Shown here piece after piece: positions 1 to 9,008 of a DNA stretch of 64,000 nt. The position numbers and the translations under genes are program-made. The DNA is from an uncultured beta proteobacterium. Lineage in GTDB: Bacteria > Pseudomonadota > Gammaproteobacteria > Burkholderiales > Burkholderiaceae_C. Position 1 is the stretch's first letter, and the number at the start of each line of letters is the position of its first letter. The DNA lies in NCBI GenBank assembly GCA_903822435.1, contig CAIJPE010000397.1, positions 1-64,000 on the forward strand. The letters run 5' to 3'. The notes beneath the pieces are model-generated. The model did not search any database. It saw nothing but the letters and a program-made list of their open reading frames with translations, and was not told where the DNA came from.

Positions 1-1
1 C

Positions 2-55
2 CTGCCCGAAGGCTGGCGCGTGGTGGCCGCCCACGTGAGCCTGCTGGCGGCCTGA
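2..55 (+). CDS. C-terminal fragment of an AtzH/DUF3225-like protein
   Basis: Only the last 17 codons are inside the window, ending in TGA. The visible tail contains GWRVVAAHVSL, which resembles the C-terminus of the AtzH/HpxZ (DUF3225, NTF2-fold) family. In known systems these small proteins accompany amidase-signature enzymes, for example AtzE with AtzG in 1-carboxybiuret hydrolysis, or oxalurate catabolism. The ABC permease gene begins 12 bases downstream, so both are probably in one operon. The family call rests on a very short stretch and needs the upstream sequence; another SnoaL/NTF2-like protein is the main alternative. Confidence 0.5.
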   Translation: MPEGWRVVAAHVSLLAA

Positions 56-67
56 ACGCAGCCGGGC

Positions 68-1093
68 ATGGGCACCACCCTGGGCATCGTGCTGCGCCGC
101 CTGCTGGCGGCGCTGCCCAATTTGGTGGGCGTGGTGATCATCACCTTCCTGCTGACGCGAGCACTGCCGGGCGACCCCGCAGCCTACTTTGCCGGCGGCG
201 CGGCCACGCAGGACGCGGTGGACCAGGTGCGCCATCAGCTGGGCCTGGACAAGACGCTGCCCGAGCAGTTCCTGGTGTATGTGGCGGGGCTGGCGCATGG
301 CGATTTCGGCACCTCGCTCACCACCGGGCAGCCCGTGCTGCAAGAACTGCTCACACGCCTGCCGGCCTCCATCGAGATGGTGCTGCTGGCTCTGCTGGTG
401 GCTTGCGGCATTGCCCTTCCGCTGGGGGTGATGGCGGCCACGCGACCCGGCTCGTGGATCGACCAGTTGTGCCGGCTGGTGACCACGGCGGGGGTGTCGC
501 TGCCCACCTTCTTCACCGGGCTGGTGCTGGCCTATGTCTTCTATTTCCTGCTGGGCTGGGCGCCGGCGCCCTTGGGCCGCTTGGACCCCTTGTATTCGCC
601 GCCGCCGGCAGTGACGGGCCTGTACCTGGTGGATGCGCTGCTGGTCCGCGACTTCGGGCTGTGGTGGGCGGCCTTACGCCAACTGATCCTGCCCACCGTG
701 ACCATGGCGCTGTTCGTGCTGGCGCCCATCGCCCGGATGACGCGGGCCTCGATGCTGCAGGTGCTGTCTTCAGACTTCGTGCGCACGGCTCGGGCCAGCG
801 GCCTTTCCAACACCACGGTGCGCGTGCGGTATGCGCTGCGCAATGCCCTGCTGCCGGTGGTCACCACGCTGGGCATGGTGTTCGGCTTCATGCTGGGCTC
901 CAGCGTCATCATCGAGAAGGTCTTCGGCTGGCCGGGCGTGGGCAGCTACGCCATCGACGCCCTCACCGCCAGCGACTACGCCCCCGTGCAGGGCTTCGTG
1001 CTGGCCATGGGCGTGTTGTTCGTGCTGTTGAACCTGATGGTGGACGTGCTGTACACGCTCATCGACCCCCGAATTTCGCTGGGCGCCAGCTAG
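68..1093 (+). CDS. Dipeptide/oligopeptide-type ABC transporter permease (DppB/GsiC-like)
   Basis: This inner-membrane permease is the first half of the channel of a peptide/nickel-family ABC importer. The 341-residue protein begins with the usual N-terminal membrane helix, carries the ALPGDPA segment seen after it in this family, and has several further hydrophobic helices. A conserved permease loop (RTARASGLSNTTVRVRYALRN) sits near residues 238-260 and would contact the ATPases. Length is normal for DppB-type proteins. It begins 12 bases after the AtzH-like gene and is followed after 9 bases by its partner permease. No family-5 binding protein lies in the window, so that gene is probably upstream. 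The substrate cannot be read from the permease. Confidence 0.9.
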   Translation: MGTTLGIVLRRLLAALPNLVGVVIITFLLTRALPGDPAAYFAGGAATQDAVDQVRHQLGLDKTLPEQFLVYVAGLAHGDFGTSLTTGQPVLQELLTRLPASIEMVLLALLVACGIALPLGVMAATRPGSWIDQLCRLVTTAGVSLPTFFTGLVLAYVFYFLLGWAPAPLGRLDPLYSPPPAVTGLYLVDALLVRDFGLWWAALRQLILPTVTMALFVLAPIARMTRASMLQVLSSDFVRTARASGLSNTTVRVRYALRNALLPVVTTLGMVFGFMLGSSVIIEKVFGWPGVGSYAIDALTASDYAPVQGFVLAMGVLFVLLNLMVDVLYTLIDPRISLGAS

Positions 1094-1102
1094 GGCCGGC
1101 CC

Positions 1103-1948
1103 ATGAGCGACACCACCCGCCACATCCGCCACGTGCTGTCCGAGAACCCGGTCACGCTGGTGGCGGCCGGGCTGTTCATGGCTTTCGTCGTGCTGGCGCT
1201 GGTAGGGCCGTGGATCGTGCCCTACGACCCGCTCGTGAGCGACGCCACGGCCGCGCTGAAGCCGCCTTCGTGGCAGCACCTCTTCGGCACCGATGCCATC
1301 GGGCGCGACATCTTTTCGCGCACGCTGCTGGCCACGCGGCTGGACCTGGGCATCGCGGTGTCGGCCGTGGCTCTGTCTTTCGTGCTGGGCATCGCCCTGG
1401 GCCTGGCGGCCGGGTACTTCGGCGGCTGGTGGGACGTGGGTGTCACGCGGGTATCGGACACCATCATGGCCTTTCCGCTGTTCGTGCTGGCCATGGGCAT
1501 CGTGGCGGCCCTGGGCAACACGGTGGGCAACATCGTGCTGGCCACGGCGATCATCAACCTGCCCTTCTACGTGCGGGTGGCGCGGGCCGAGACCAACGTG
1601 CGGCGCCACGCCGGCTTTGTCGAGGCGGCGCGGCTGTCGGGCAACGGCGACCTGCGCATTCTCGCCGTGCACCTGTTCCCCAACATCCTGCCGCCGGCGA
1701 TGGTGCAGGTCAGCCTGAACATGGGCTGGGCCATCCTGAATGCGGCCGGCCTGAGCTTCATCGGCCTGGGCGTGCGCCCGCCGACCCCGGAGTGGGGCAT
1801 CCTGGTGGCCGAAGGTGCGCAGTTCATCGTCTCGGGCGAGTGGTGGGTGAGCTTCTTCCCCGGCGCCGTGCTGATGCTGGCGGTGTTCTCCTTCAACCTG
1901 CTGGGTGACGCCCTGCGCGACATCTTCGACCCTCGAAAGAGAACATGA
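1103..1948 (+). CDS. Dipeptide/oligopeptide-type ABC transporter permease (DppC/GsiD-like)
   Basis: This is the second membrane subunit of the same importer. The 281-residue protein has the DppC layout: a short cytoplasmic N-terminus, one helix around residues 17-38, a periplasmic segment with FGTDAIGRDIFSR, then the permease core. The EAARLSGNGDLRILAVHLFPN stretch is the ATPase-contact loop. The stop codon overlaps the start of the next ATPase gene as ATGA, indicating translational coupling and joint assembly. Compared with OppC it is short and lacks N-terminal additions. The substrate is unknown; the neighbouring amide-hydrolysis genes suggest small amides or ureides rather than peptides, which is inference. 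Confidence 0.9.
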   Translation: MSDTTRHIRHVLSENPVTLVAAGLFMAFVVLALVGPWIVPYDPLVSDATAALKPPSWQHLFGTDAIGRDIFSRTLLATRLDLGIAVSAVALSFVLGIALGLAAGYFGGWWDVGVTRVSDTIMAFPLFVLAMGIVAALGNTVGNIVLATAIINLPFYVRVARAETNVRRHAGFVEAARLSGNGDLRILAVHLFPNILPPAMVQVSLNMGWAILNAAGLSFIGLGVRPPTPEWGILVAEGAQFIVSGEWWVSFFPGAVLMLAVFSFNLLGDALRDIFDPRKRT

Positions 1949-2970
1949 CGCGCGGCACACCCCTTCTGGACGTCCAAGGCTTCAGCCTGGAGTTCCGCAC
2001 GCGCAGCGGCACGGTGCACGCGCTGCAGGACGTCAACCTGCAGGTGGGCAAGGGCGAGATCGTGGGCCTGGTGGGCGAAAGCGGTTCGGGCAAGTCGGTG
2101 CTGTCCTATGCCTTGCTGGGCATCAGCGATGCCGCGGCACGGGTCACCGCCGGTAGCGCCGCGTTCGGCGGCATCGACCTGCTGAAAGCCGGCGAACGCG
2201 CGCTGCAGGACCTGCGCGGCCGCGAGATCTCCATGATCTTCCAGAGCCCGCGCACGGCCCTCAACCCCATCCGGCCGGTGGGCCTGCAGATCGAAGACGT
2301 GCTGCGCCGCCACGCGATGGCCGGGCGTGGGCGCACGGGCCCGGACAACGCCCTGGGCCTGAAGGAGCGGGCCGTTCAGGCCCTGCGCGAGGTGGCCATC
2401 GCCGACCCCGAGCGCCGCGCGGCGGCCTATCCCTTCGAGATGTCCGGCGGCATGTGCCAGCGCGTGATGATCGCCATCGCCCTGGCCTGCCGGCCCGGCC
2501 TGCTGATCGCCGACGAACCCACCACGGGCCTGGACGTCACCACGCAGGCTGCCGTGATGGACCTGATCACGGGCCTGGCCCGCGAGCGCCAGATGGCCAC
2601 GCTGTTCATCACCCACGACCTGGGGCTGGCCGCCGACTATTGCGACCGCATCGTGGTGATGCACGCAGGGCACGCGGTGGAAAGCGCCCCTTCGGCGGCT
2701 CTGTTCCACGCACCGCGGCATCCTTACACCGCCCGCCTGATGTCGTCCACGCCGCACAAGGACAGCACGCTGGCCAGTCTCGTCTCGGTGCCCGGACAGC
2801 TGCCCGACCTGCGGCGCGACGACCTGCCGGCCTGCCGCTTCGTGGAGCGCTGCGAGCGGGCCACACCCGAGTGCCGCACAGCCCTGCCCACGCTGGACGC
2901 CGCGGCCGAACACGCCGTGGCCTGCTGGCACCCGCTCGGCCAGGCCCAGCCGGAAGGCGCCCATGCCTGA
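1945..2970 (+). CDS. ABC transporter ATP-binding protein (DppD/OppD-like)
   Basis: This is the first cytoplasmic ATPase of the DppBCDF-type importer. Walker A (GESGSGKS) lies near residues 45-52, the signature region FEMSGGMCQR near 167, and Walker B LLIADEPT near 187, followed by the H-loop segment ITHDLGL. The C-terminal part has the oligopeptide-transporter extension (HPYTARLMSSTPH, then a segment with three or more cysteines such as CRFVERCERATPEC), which in relatives is associated with an iron-sulfur cluster. The start overlaps the upstream stop (ATGA), and its own end overlaps the next ATPase start by 8 bases. Length (341 residues) is typical. Confidence 0.9.
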   Translation: MTRGTPLLDVQGFSLEFRTRSGTVHALQDVNLQVGKGEIVGLVGESGSGKSVLSYALLGISDAAARVTAGSAAFGGIDLLKAGERALQDLRGREISMIFQSPRTALNPIRPVGLQIEDVLRRHAMAGRGRTGPDNALGLKERAVQALREVAIADPERRAAAYPFEMSGGMCQRVMIAIALACRPGLLIADEPTTGLDVTTQAAVMDLITGLARERQMATLFITHDLGLAADYCDRIVVMHAGHAVESAPSAALFHAPRHPYTARLMSSTPHKDSTLASLVSVPGQLPDLRRDDLPACRFVERCERATPECRTALPTLDAAAEHAVACWHPLGQAQPEGAHA

Positions 2971-3952
2971 AGCCGTCCCGGCCCAACTCCTGGCCGTGGA
3001 AGGCCTGGGCAAACGCTACCCGGTGCAGGGCAAGCGCGGCGCGCTGCTGCACGCGGTGGACGGGGTTTCGCTGCACATCGCGCCGGGCGAAAGCCTGGGG
3101 CTGGTGGGCGAGTCGGGCTGCGGCAAGTCGACCCTGGTGCGCCTGCTGGCCCGGCTGATCGATCCCACCGAAGGCCGCATCGTCTTCGACGGCGAGGACC
3201 TGGCCCGCGTGCCGGCCAGCCGCTTTGCGCGCAACCCGCAGCGCAGCGCCATCCAGATGGTCTTCCAGGATCCCACCGACAGCCTGAACCCGCGATTCAC
3301 CGCCCGCAACACCATCGCCGAGCCCTGCCGACTGCTGGCGGGCATGGACGATGCCGCGGCGCAAGCCCGGGTGGACGAGGTGGCTGCACAGGTCGGGCTG
3401 CCCAGTGCCTTGCTCTCGCGTTTTCCGCACCAGCTCTCGGGGGGCCAGAAGGCACGGGTGGGCATCGCCCGGGCCCTGGCCACGCGGCCCCGCCTGCTGA
3501 TCCTGGACGAGCCCACGGCCGCGCTGGACGTCTCGGTCCAGGCCGTCGTGCTGCAACTGCTCGACCGCCTGCGGCGCGAGCTGTCGCTGGCCACGCTCTT
3601 CGTCTCGCACGACCTGAACGTGGTGCGCCTGCTGACCGACCGCGTGGCCGTGATGTACCTGGGCAGGATCATCGAGACCGGCCCTTCTCGCACGGTGTTC
3701 GCAGCGCCCGCGCACCCCTACACGCAGGCCCTGGTGTCGGCCATTCCCGGGCACGGCCCCCGCATCCGCCTGGACGGCGAAGTGCAAAGCCCCATCGACC
3801 CACCGCCACAGGTCTGCCGCTTTGCCAGCCGCTGCCCGGCCGTGCAGGACCGATGCCGGCGGGAAGCACCCAGCCTCCATGCCGGCACCCACCAGGCCGC
3901 CTGCCACTTTGCAAGCTGGCCCCGCGAAACCATCATCAAGGCCGCCGCATGA
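2963..3952 (+). CDS. ABC transporter ATP-binding protein (DppF/OppF-like)
   Basis: This is the second ATPase of the importer, 329 residues. It contains Walker A GESGCGKS near residue 50, the signature LSGGQKAR near 156, Walker B LLILDEPT near 176 and the H-loop VSHDLNV. The C-terminus has the family extension with [14 protein letters not shown] and a cysteine-containing tail ([14 protein letters not shown]). It overlaps the previous gene by 8 bases and the downstream regulator by an ATGA junction, so regulator and transporter are made from one message. DppD and DppF-type subunits normally form a heterodimer in this family; nothing here suggests otherwise. Confidence 0.9.
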   Translation: MPEAVPAQLLAVEGLGKRYPVQGKRGALLHAVDGVSLHIAPGESLGLVGESGCGKSTLVRLLARLIDPTEGRIVFDGEDLARVPASRFARNPQRSAIQMVFQDPTDSLNPRFTARNTIAEPCRLLAGMDDAAAQARVDEVAAQVGLPSALLSRFPHQLSGGQKARVGIARALATRPRLLILDEPTAALDVSVQAVVLQLLDRLRRELSLATLFVSHDLNVVRLLTDRVAVMYLGRIIETGPSRTVFAAPAHPYTQALVSAIPGHGPRIRLDGEVQSPIDPPPQVCRFASRCPAVQDRCRREAPSLHAGTHQAACHFASWPRETIIKAAA

Positions 3953-4689
3953 GGACGATCAACCTGCGCCGCCCCGGCGACGCACCCGTGCGGGCCAACC
4001 TGGCCGAAAACGTCTATGCCGAGCTGAAGGCGCAAATGCACGACTTCAGCCTCGTGCCCGGCGACCGCTTCTCGGAAGCCGAGATCGGTGCACGCCTGGG
4101 CGTGAGCCGCACCCCGGTGCGGGAAGCCTTGTTCCGGCTGCGCAACGAAGGTCTGCTGGACGTCGAAAGCAAGAGCGGCTGGTTCGTGCGGCCCATCGAC
4201 TTCGACCGCCTCGAGCAACTCTACGACCTGCGCGTGGTTCTGGAATCGGCAGCGGTGGCCCGCCTGTGTGCCCGCGCCGAGGCAGCCCCGGAACTGGACG
4301 AGCTCAAGGCCTTCTGGCTGGTGCCGGCGGCCGAACGCCTGCAGGATGGGCGCGAAGTCGGTGCAAGGGACGAAGAGTTCCACGCCACGCTGGTGCGTGC
4401 GGCCGGCAACGACGAGATGGCCCGGGTGCACTGGGACGTGACGGAGCGCATCCGCATCATCCGCCGGCTCGACTTCACCCGGCCCGACCGCGTGGAGGCC
4501 ACCTACGCCGAGCATGCCAAGATCCTGCGCAACGTCATCCAGCGCAAGGGCGAGCAGACCCAGATGCTGCTGCGCAGCCACATCGAACAGAGCAAGGCCG
4601 AGGTGCGCAAGATCACCCTGGCCACCCTCCAATCGGCGCGTGCGCTGCACGCCCAGGGCAACGCCCCGCCCACAACCCGCCGGGCATGA
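3949..4689 (+). CDS. GntR-family (FCD/FadR subfamily) transcriptional regulator
   Basis: This probable local regulator binds a small carboxylate- or amide-type ligand through its FCD domain. The 246-residue protein has a winged helix-turn-helix at about residues 20-80, with the diagnostic GVSRTPVREALFRLRNEGLL, and an all-helical FCD domain from about 90 to 215. The ORF track begins 32 codons earlier, but the ATG at 3949 is preferred because it overlaps the ATPase stop as ATGA and the earlier residues do not look like protein. It sits between the two importers. A GGTATACC palindrome 41 bases after its stop, before the BMP operon, is a plausible target. The ligand is unknown. Confidence 0.9.
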   Translation: MRTINLRRPGDAPVRANLAENVYAELKAQMHDFSLVPGDRFSEAEIGARLGVSRTPVREALFRLRNEGLLDVESKSGWFVRPIDFDRLEQLYDLRVVLESAAVARLCARAEAAPELDELKAFWLVPAAERLQDGREVGARDEEFHATLVRAAGNDEMARVHWDVTERIRIIRRLDFTRPDRVEATYAEHAKILRNVIQRKGEQTQMLLRSHIEQSKAEVRKITLATLQSARALHAQGNAPPTTRRA

Positions 4690-4729
4690 ATCTGGTGCAG
4701 TACCCGGGCACGGGTTTTGCTGCTCATAA

Positions 4730-4752
4730 CTGGATACCACACGGTATACCAG
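4730..4752. promoter_or_regulatory. Candidate GntR-type operator upstream of the BMP transporter operon
   Basis: The 100-base gap between the regulator and the BMP binding-protein gene contains a perfect GGTATACC palindrome (4743-4750) preceded by a related half element CTGGATACC (4730-4738); the full right arm is GGTATACCAG. FCD-type GntR regulators bind short palindromes of the TGGTATACCA kind. The site lies 37-60 bases before the start codon, where it could overlap the promoter. No convincing -35/-10 pair was recognised, and binding is inferred. Confidence 0.5.
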
Positions 4753-4789
4753 TCAGCCCCGCCATAACCAGATCCTCACAGGAGCCGCC

Positions 4790-5899
4790 ATGAGCCACCG
4801 AGCAGACCCGTCCCGCCGCCGCGCCCTTGCCCAACTCTCGGCCGCCTCGCTGGCTGGCTTTGCGCCCTGGGCCATGGCCCAGAAGCCGATCACCGTAGGC
4901 TTCATCTACGTCGGCCCGAAGGACGACTTCGGCTACAACCAGGCGCACGCCGAGGCAGCCGCCGAGGTCAAGAAGATGGCCGGCGTGAAGATCGTCGAGC
5001 AAGAGAACGTGCCCGAGACGCAGGACGTCCAGAAGGCCATGCAGGGCATGATCTCGCAGGACGGCGCCACGCTGCTGTTCCCCACCTCCTTCGGCTACTT
5101 CGACCCGCACATGCTGGCCATCGCGGCCAAGAACCCCGGCGTGCGTTTCTCGCATTGCGGCGGCATGTGGACCAAGGGCAAGCACCCGGACAACACCGGC
5201 AGCTTCTTCGGCTACATCGACGAAGCCCAGTACCTCAACGGCGTGATTGCCGGCCACATGAGCAAGAGCAAGAAGCTCGGCTTCGTGGCAGCCAAGCCCA
5301 TCCCGCAGGTCCTGCGCAACATCAACGCGTACACGCTGGGCGCGCGCTCCGTCGACCCCAAGATCACCACCGCCGTGATCTTCACCGGCGACTGGAGCAT
5401 GGCCGTCAAGGAGGCCGAAGCCACCAACAGCCTGGCCGACCAGGGCGCCGATGTTTTCACCATGCACGTGGACGGCCCGAAGGTGGTGGTGGAAACCGCC
5501 GCCAAGCGCGGCAAGATGGTCTGCGGCTATCACGCCAGCAAGGCCAAGCTCGCCCCGCAGGCCTACCTGACAGGCGCCGAGTGGAACTGGATCACTGCCT
5601 ACAACCTGATCATCGATGCCGCCCGCACCGGCAAGCCGCACCCGAACTTCGTGCGCGGCGGCCTGAAGGAAGGCTTCGTCAAGACTTCGGCCTACGGCCC
5701 GATGGTCACCGAAGCTGCCCGCAAGAACGCCGATGCGGTGAAGGCCAAGATGATCGCAGGCACCTTCGACATCTTCGGCGGCGAGATGAAGGACAACACC
5801 GGCAAGGTCGTCATCCCCAAGGGCAAGACCTTCAAGCAGACCGACCTCGAGCTCGAGGGCATGAACTACCTGGTCGAAGGTGTGATCGGCAAGATCTAG
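4790..5899 (+). CDS. BMP/PnrA-family ABC transporter substrate-binding protein
   Basis: This periplasmic binding protein is of the basic-membrane-protein family, whose characterised members bind nucleosides or related purines. The 369-residue precursor has a twin-arginine-like leader (RRRALAQLSAASLAGFAPWAMA) with likely cleavage after AMA near residue 30. The mature part starts with KPITVGFIYVGPKDDFGYN, the family's N-terminal ligand-binding strand, and ends with the conserved EGMNYLVEGVIGKI. The ATG is preceded by AGGAG at good spacing. It starts an operon of permeases and hydrolases. Betaproteobacterial relatives of this type often lie beside amidase and isochorismatase-like genes, so the ligand may be a ureide or pyrimidine/purine breakdown product; that is inference. 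Confidence 0.88.
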   Translation: MSHRADPSRRRALAQLSAASLAGFAPWAMAQKPITVGFIYVGPKDDFGYNQAHAEAAAEVKKMAGVKIVEQENVPETQDVQKAMQGMISQDGATLLFPTSFGYFDPHMLAIAAKNPGVRFSHCGGMWTKGKHPDNTGSFFGYIDEAQYLNGVIAGHMSKSKKLGFVAAKPIPQVLRNINAYTLGARSVDPKITTAVIFTGDWSMAVKEAEATNSLADQGADVFTMHVDGPKVVVETAAKRGKMVCGYHASKAKLAPQAYLTGAEWNWITAYNLIIDAARTGKPHPNFVRGGLKEGFVKTSAYGPMVTEAARKNADAVKAKMIAGTFDIFGGEMKDNTGKVVIPKGKTFKQTDLELEGMNYLVEGVIGKI

Positions 5900-5928
5900 C
5901 GCACGGCCTGACCCACCCGGAGCCCGAC

Positions 5929-7014
5929 ATGAACCGGCAACCCTGGCACGACGTCGCAGAGGCCGTCATCCTGCCGCTCCTGGCCCTGGCCGGGGCGCTG
6001 TTGATGTTCGGGCTGTGGGTGTGGGTGGGCGGGCACGATCCGGTGCAGGCCTGGACCCTGCTGTTCGTGGGGGCCTTCGGCGACGCGTTCTCGTTCCAGA
6101 ACACGCTGCAACGCGCCGCCCCCTTGATGCTCACGGCGCTGTGCGTGGCGCTGCCCGCGCGGGCGGGCCTGACGATCATCGGCGGTGAAGGTGCGCTGGT
6201 GCTCGGCGGCCTGGCCTGCGCCGGGCTGCCCTACATCATGCCGATCCAGCAAGGCATCTGGGGCACCGCCATGCTGCTGATGGCCGCGGCGCTGGCCGGT
6301 GCGTCATGGATCGCACTGGCCGGGGCGCTGCGCCAGTTCCGCGGCGTGAACGAGACCATCAGCAGCCTGCTGCTGGGCTATATCGCCATCGCCTTGTTCA
6401 AGCACTTCGTCGAGGGCCCGATGCGCGACCCCGCCAGCCTGAACAAGCCCTCCACGCTGCCCCTGCCCGAAGCCCTGCGCATCGGCACCATCGGCAGCTA
6501 TGACGTGCACTGGGGCCTGGCCTTCGGCGTGGTGTTGTGCGTGGCCAGTGGCATCTGGCTCGGCCGTTCGACGCATGGCTTCGCCACGCGCGTGGTAGGC
6601 GGCAACGCACGCGCCGCCCGCCTGGTGGGCCTGCCGGCGCACAGCCTGATCATCACGGCCTGCGCCCTGGGCGGAGCTGCCGCGGGCCTGGCCGGCGGCA
6701 TCGAGGTGGCGGCCGTGCACACATCAGCCAATGCATCGCTCATCGCGGGGCTGGGATACGCCGGCATCCTGGTGAGCTTCGTGGCGCGGCACAACCCGCT
6801 GGCGGTCATCCCTGTGGCCATCCTGTTCGGCGGCTTCGGTGCCGCCGGCAGCCTGCTGCAGCGGCGCATGGGGCTGCCCGATGCCTCGGTGCAGGTGTTG
6901 CTGGGCTTCGCGTTCGTGCTCATCCTGGCCGCCGAGGCCCTGCGCGGCCGGTTGCTGCCCTTGAACTTCTTGCCACAGCGCGCGCCATTGGCGCCTGCCG
7001 CCCCGGCGACATGA
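5929..7014 (+). CDS. ABC transporter permease, BMP/nucleoside type (YufP-like)
   Basis: This membrane subunit pairs with the upstream BMP-type binding protein. The 361-residue protein has around nine or ten hydrophobic segments. It shows permease motifs of the branched-chain/ribose-like class: FRGVNETISSLLLGYIAI near residues 140-160 and VVGGNARAARLVGLPAHS near 225-240, the latter being the ATPase-contact loop. The track ORF starts much further upstream inside the previous gene; the ATG at 5929 follows a CCGGAG ribosome-binding site and gives the normal family N-terminus. Its stop overlaps the next permease start (ATGA). Confidence 0.88.
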   Translation: MNRQPWHDVAEAVILPLLALAGALLMFGLWVWVGGHDPVQAWTLLFVGAFGDAFSFQNTLQRAAPLMLTALCVALPARAGLTIIGGEGALVLGGLACAGLPYIMPIQQGIWGTAMLLMAAALAGASWIALAGALRQFRGVNETISSLLLGYIAIALFKHFVEGPMRDPASLNKPSTLPLPEALRIGTIGSYDVHWGLAFGVVLCVASGIWLGRSTHGFATRVVGGNARAARLVGLPAHSLIITACALGGAAAGLAGGIEVAAVHTSANASLIAGLGYAGILVSFVARHNPLAVIPVAILFGGFGAAGSLLQRRMGLPDASVQVLLGFAFVLILAAEALRGRLLPLNFLPQRAPLAPAAPAT

Positions 7015-7931
7015 CCGGCGACGCCATCTTCGACGTGCTCCTGGCCGTGCTGGGCGGCGCGGTGCGCGTGGGCACGCCCTTCCTCTTCGTCAGCCTGGGC
7101 GAATGCCTGACCGAAAAATCCGGCCGCATCAACCTGGGCCTGGAAGGCGTGCTGGTGTTCTCGGCCATGGCTGGGTTCGGGGGCGCTTACCTCACGGGCT
7201 CGCCGTGGCTGGGCGTGCTGGCTGCGGGCGTGAGTGGCGCCCTGCTGGCCTTGATCCACGGCCTGGTGTGCTCGCTGCCGCGCGTCAACGACATCGCCAT
7301 GGGCATTGCGCTCATGCTCTTGGGCGCGGGCCTGGCCTTCTACCTGGGCAAGCCGCTGATCCAGCCGCAGGCACCGCAGATTCCCTCCATCTCGCTGGGT
7401 GGCTGGAGCGACTCCGGGCAGGTGCAGGCCGCGCTGAAGATCAATGCGCTGTTCCCCATCGGGGTGCTGCTGGCCCTGTTCATGGGCTGGGCCTTCATGA
7501 ACACCCGCTGGGGATTGCTGGTGCGCATGGTGGGCGATTCCGCCGATGCCGCTCGCGCCCTGGGCAATTCGGTGAACGGCATCCGCATCTGGGCCACCAC
7601 GGCCGGCGGTTTCATTGCGGGCCTGGGCGGCGCCTCGCTCAGCCTGTACTACCCTGGCAGCTGGAACGAGGGCCTGTCGAGCGGCCAGGGCCTGATCGCC
7701 GTGGCGCTGGTGATCTTCGCGCGCTGGAGCCCGGTGCGCTGCCTGGGTGCCGCGCTGCTGTTCGGTGGCGCCGGCGCCCTGGGCCCGGCCCTGCAGGGCG
7801 TGGGGGTCAGCGGCTACTACCACCTGTTCAACGCAGTGCCGTACGTGCTCACGCTGGCGATCCTGGTGTGGACCTGCTCGCCCAAGCGCAGCATCAAGGG
7901 TGCCCCGCTGGAGCTGGGCGTTTCAAGATAG
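7011..7931 (+). CDS. ABC transporter permease, BMP/nucleoside type (YufQ-like)
   Basis: This is the second membrane subunit of the BMP-type importer, 306 residues with about eight or nine hydrophobic helices. The N-terminal TPFLFVSLGECLTEKSGRINLGLEG block is highly typical of this family and places the start at the ATG overlapping the previous stop. The track ORF begins far upstream in shadow sequence. The cytoplasmic contact loop is MVGDSADAARALGNSVNGIR. It is followed after 26 bases by the amidase gene, so transport and hydrolysis genes are co-transcribed. Confidence 0.88.
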   Translation: MTGDAIFDVLLAVLGGAVRVGTPFLFVSLGECLTEKSGRINLGLEGVLVFSAMAGFGGAYLTGSPWLGVLAAGVSGALLALIHGLVCSLPRVNDIAMGIALMLLGAGLAFYLGKPLIQPQAPQIPSISLGGWSDSGQVQAALKINALFPIGVLLALFMGWAFMNTRWGLLVRMVGDSADAARALGNSVNGIRIWATTAGGFIAGLGGASLSLYYPGSWNEGLSSGQGLIAVALVIFARWSPVRCLGAALLFGGAGALGPALQGVGVSGYYHLFNAVPYVLTLAILVWTCSPKRSIKGAPLELGVSR

Positions 7932-7957
7932 TCCTTGCAGTCTGAAGGAGGCTCTCG

Positions 7958-8971
7958 ATGAGCGGTCTGGGTGGTTTGAACAAGTCGCCGAACGGCGTGG
8001 TGGTGGGCCTGGTGCAGTTGCAGTTGCCCGTGGTGGACACACCCGAGCAGCTGAAGGCGCAGGCCGAGCACATCTGCTGGATGGTAGGCAAGGCCCGCCG
8101 GAACCTGGGCACGATGGACCTCGTGGTGTTCCCGGAATATGCGCTGCACGGCCTGAGCATGAGCACGGCGCCCGAGCTGATGGTGTCGCTGGACGGGCCC
8201 GAGGTGGCGTCCTTCAAGGCGGCCTGCGTGGAACACAAGATCTGGGGCTGCTTCTCCATCATGGAGTTCAACCCGCACGGCAACCCCTACAACACCGGCC
8301 TCATCATCGATGACCAGGGCCAGATCAAGCTCTACTACCGCAAGCTGCACCCGTGGATCCCGGTGGAAGCCTGGGAGCCCGGCAACATGGGCATCCCGGT
8401 CTGCGACGGCCCCAACGGCAGCAAGCTCGGCCTGATCATCTGCCACGACGGCATGTTCCCCGAGATGGCGCGCGAGGCCGCCTACAAGGGCGCCGAGATC
8501 ATCCTGCGCACGGCCGGCTACACGGCGCCCATCCGCCATGCCTGGAAGATCACCAACCAGGCGAACGCATTCCAGAACCTGGCGATCACCGCCAGCGTGT
8601 GCCTGTGCGGCAGCGACGGCAGCTTCGACAGCATGGGCGAAGGCATGTTCTGCAACTTCGATGGCACGGTGATCAAGGAAGGCGGCGCCAGGCCCGACGA
8701 GATCATCACCGCCGAGTTGCGGCCCGACCTCGTGCGCGAGGCCCGCGCCCACTGGGGCGTGGAAAACAACCCTTATCAGCTTTACCACCGCGGCTACGTG
8801 GCCGTGAAAGGGGGCGCGCAGGACTGCCCCTACACCTTCATGCACGACATGGTGAACGGCCGCTACAAGCTGCCGTGGGACGCGAGCATCCAGGTGCGCG
8901 ACGGGACGCCCTGCGGTTTCGCGCCGCCCACCCGCGGCTACCGCGGGCCCGAGCCCAACCCCGTCGAGTAG
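7958..8971 (+). CDS. Formamidase-like aliphatic amidase (nitrilase superfamily, AmiF-type)
   Basis: This carbon-nitrogen hydrolase probably releases ammonia from a short-chain amide. The 337-residue protein follows the AmiF/AmiE layout from end to end. The catalytic triad by position is Glu60 (FPEYALHG), Lys129 (YYRKLHPW) and Cys162 (ICHDGMFPE), with an additional Glu137 as in formamidases. Segments such as [21 protein letters not shown] and YHRGYVA match the formamidase group more than classical aliphatic amidase. A strong AAGGAGG ribosome-binding site precedes the ATG. It is embedded between the BMP permeases and two cysteine hydrolases, so its substrate may be an intermediate of the same pathway rather than formamide itself. 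Confidence 0.85.
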   Translation: MSGLGGLNKSPNGVVVGLVQLQLPVVDTPEQLKAQAEHICWMVGKARRNLGTMDLVVFPEYALHGLSMSTAPELMVSLDGPEVASFKAACVEHKIWGCFSIMEFNPHGNPYNTGLIIDDQGQIKLYYRKLHPWIPVEAWEPGNMGIPVCDGPNGSKLGLIICHDGMFPEMAREAAYKGAEIILRTAGYTAPIRHAWKITNQANAFQNLAITASVCLCGSDGSFDSMGEGMFCNFDGTVIKEGGARPDEIITAELRPDLVREARAHWGVENNPYQLYHRGYVAVKGGAQDCPYTFMHDMVNGRYKLPWDASIQVRDGTPCGFAPPTRGYRGPEPNPVE

Positions 8972-9008
8972 ACCCGGCCCGAAACGCTGCTGCCTGCAGG
9001 AGAGCGCC

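Noticed and set aside
403-1908. 501-residue + strand ORF crossing two permease genes
   Set aside because: It lies in another frame over two recognisable permeases and is rich in His, Arg and Gly without any motif.
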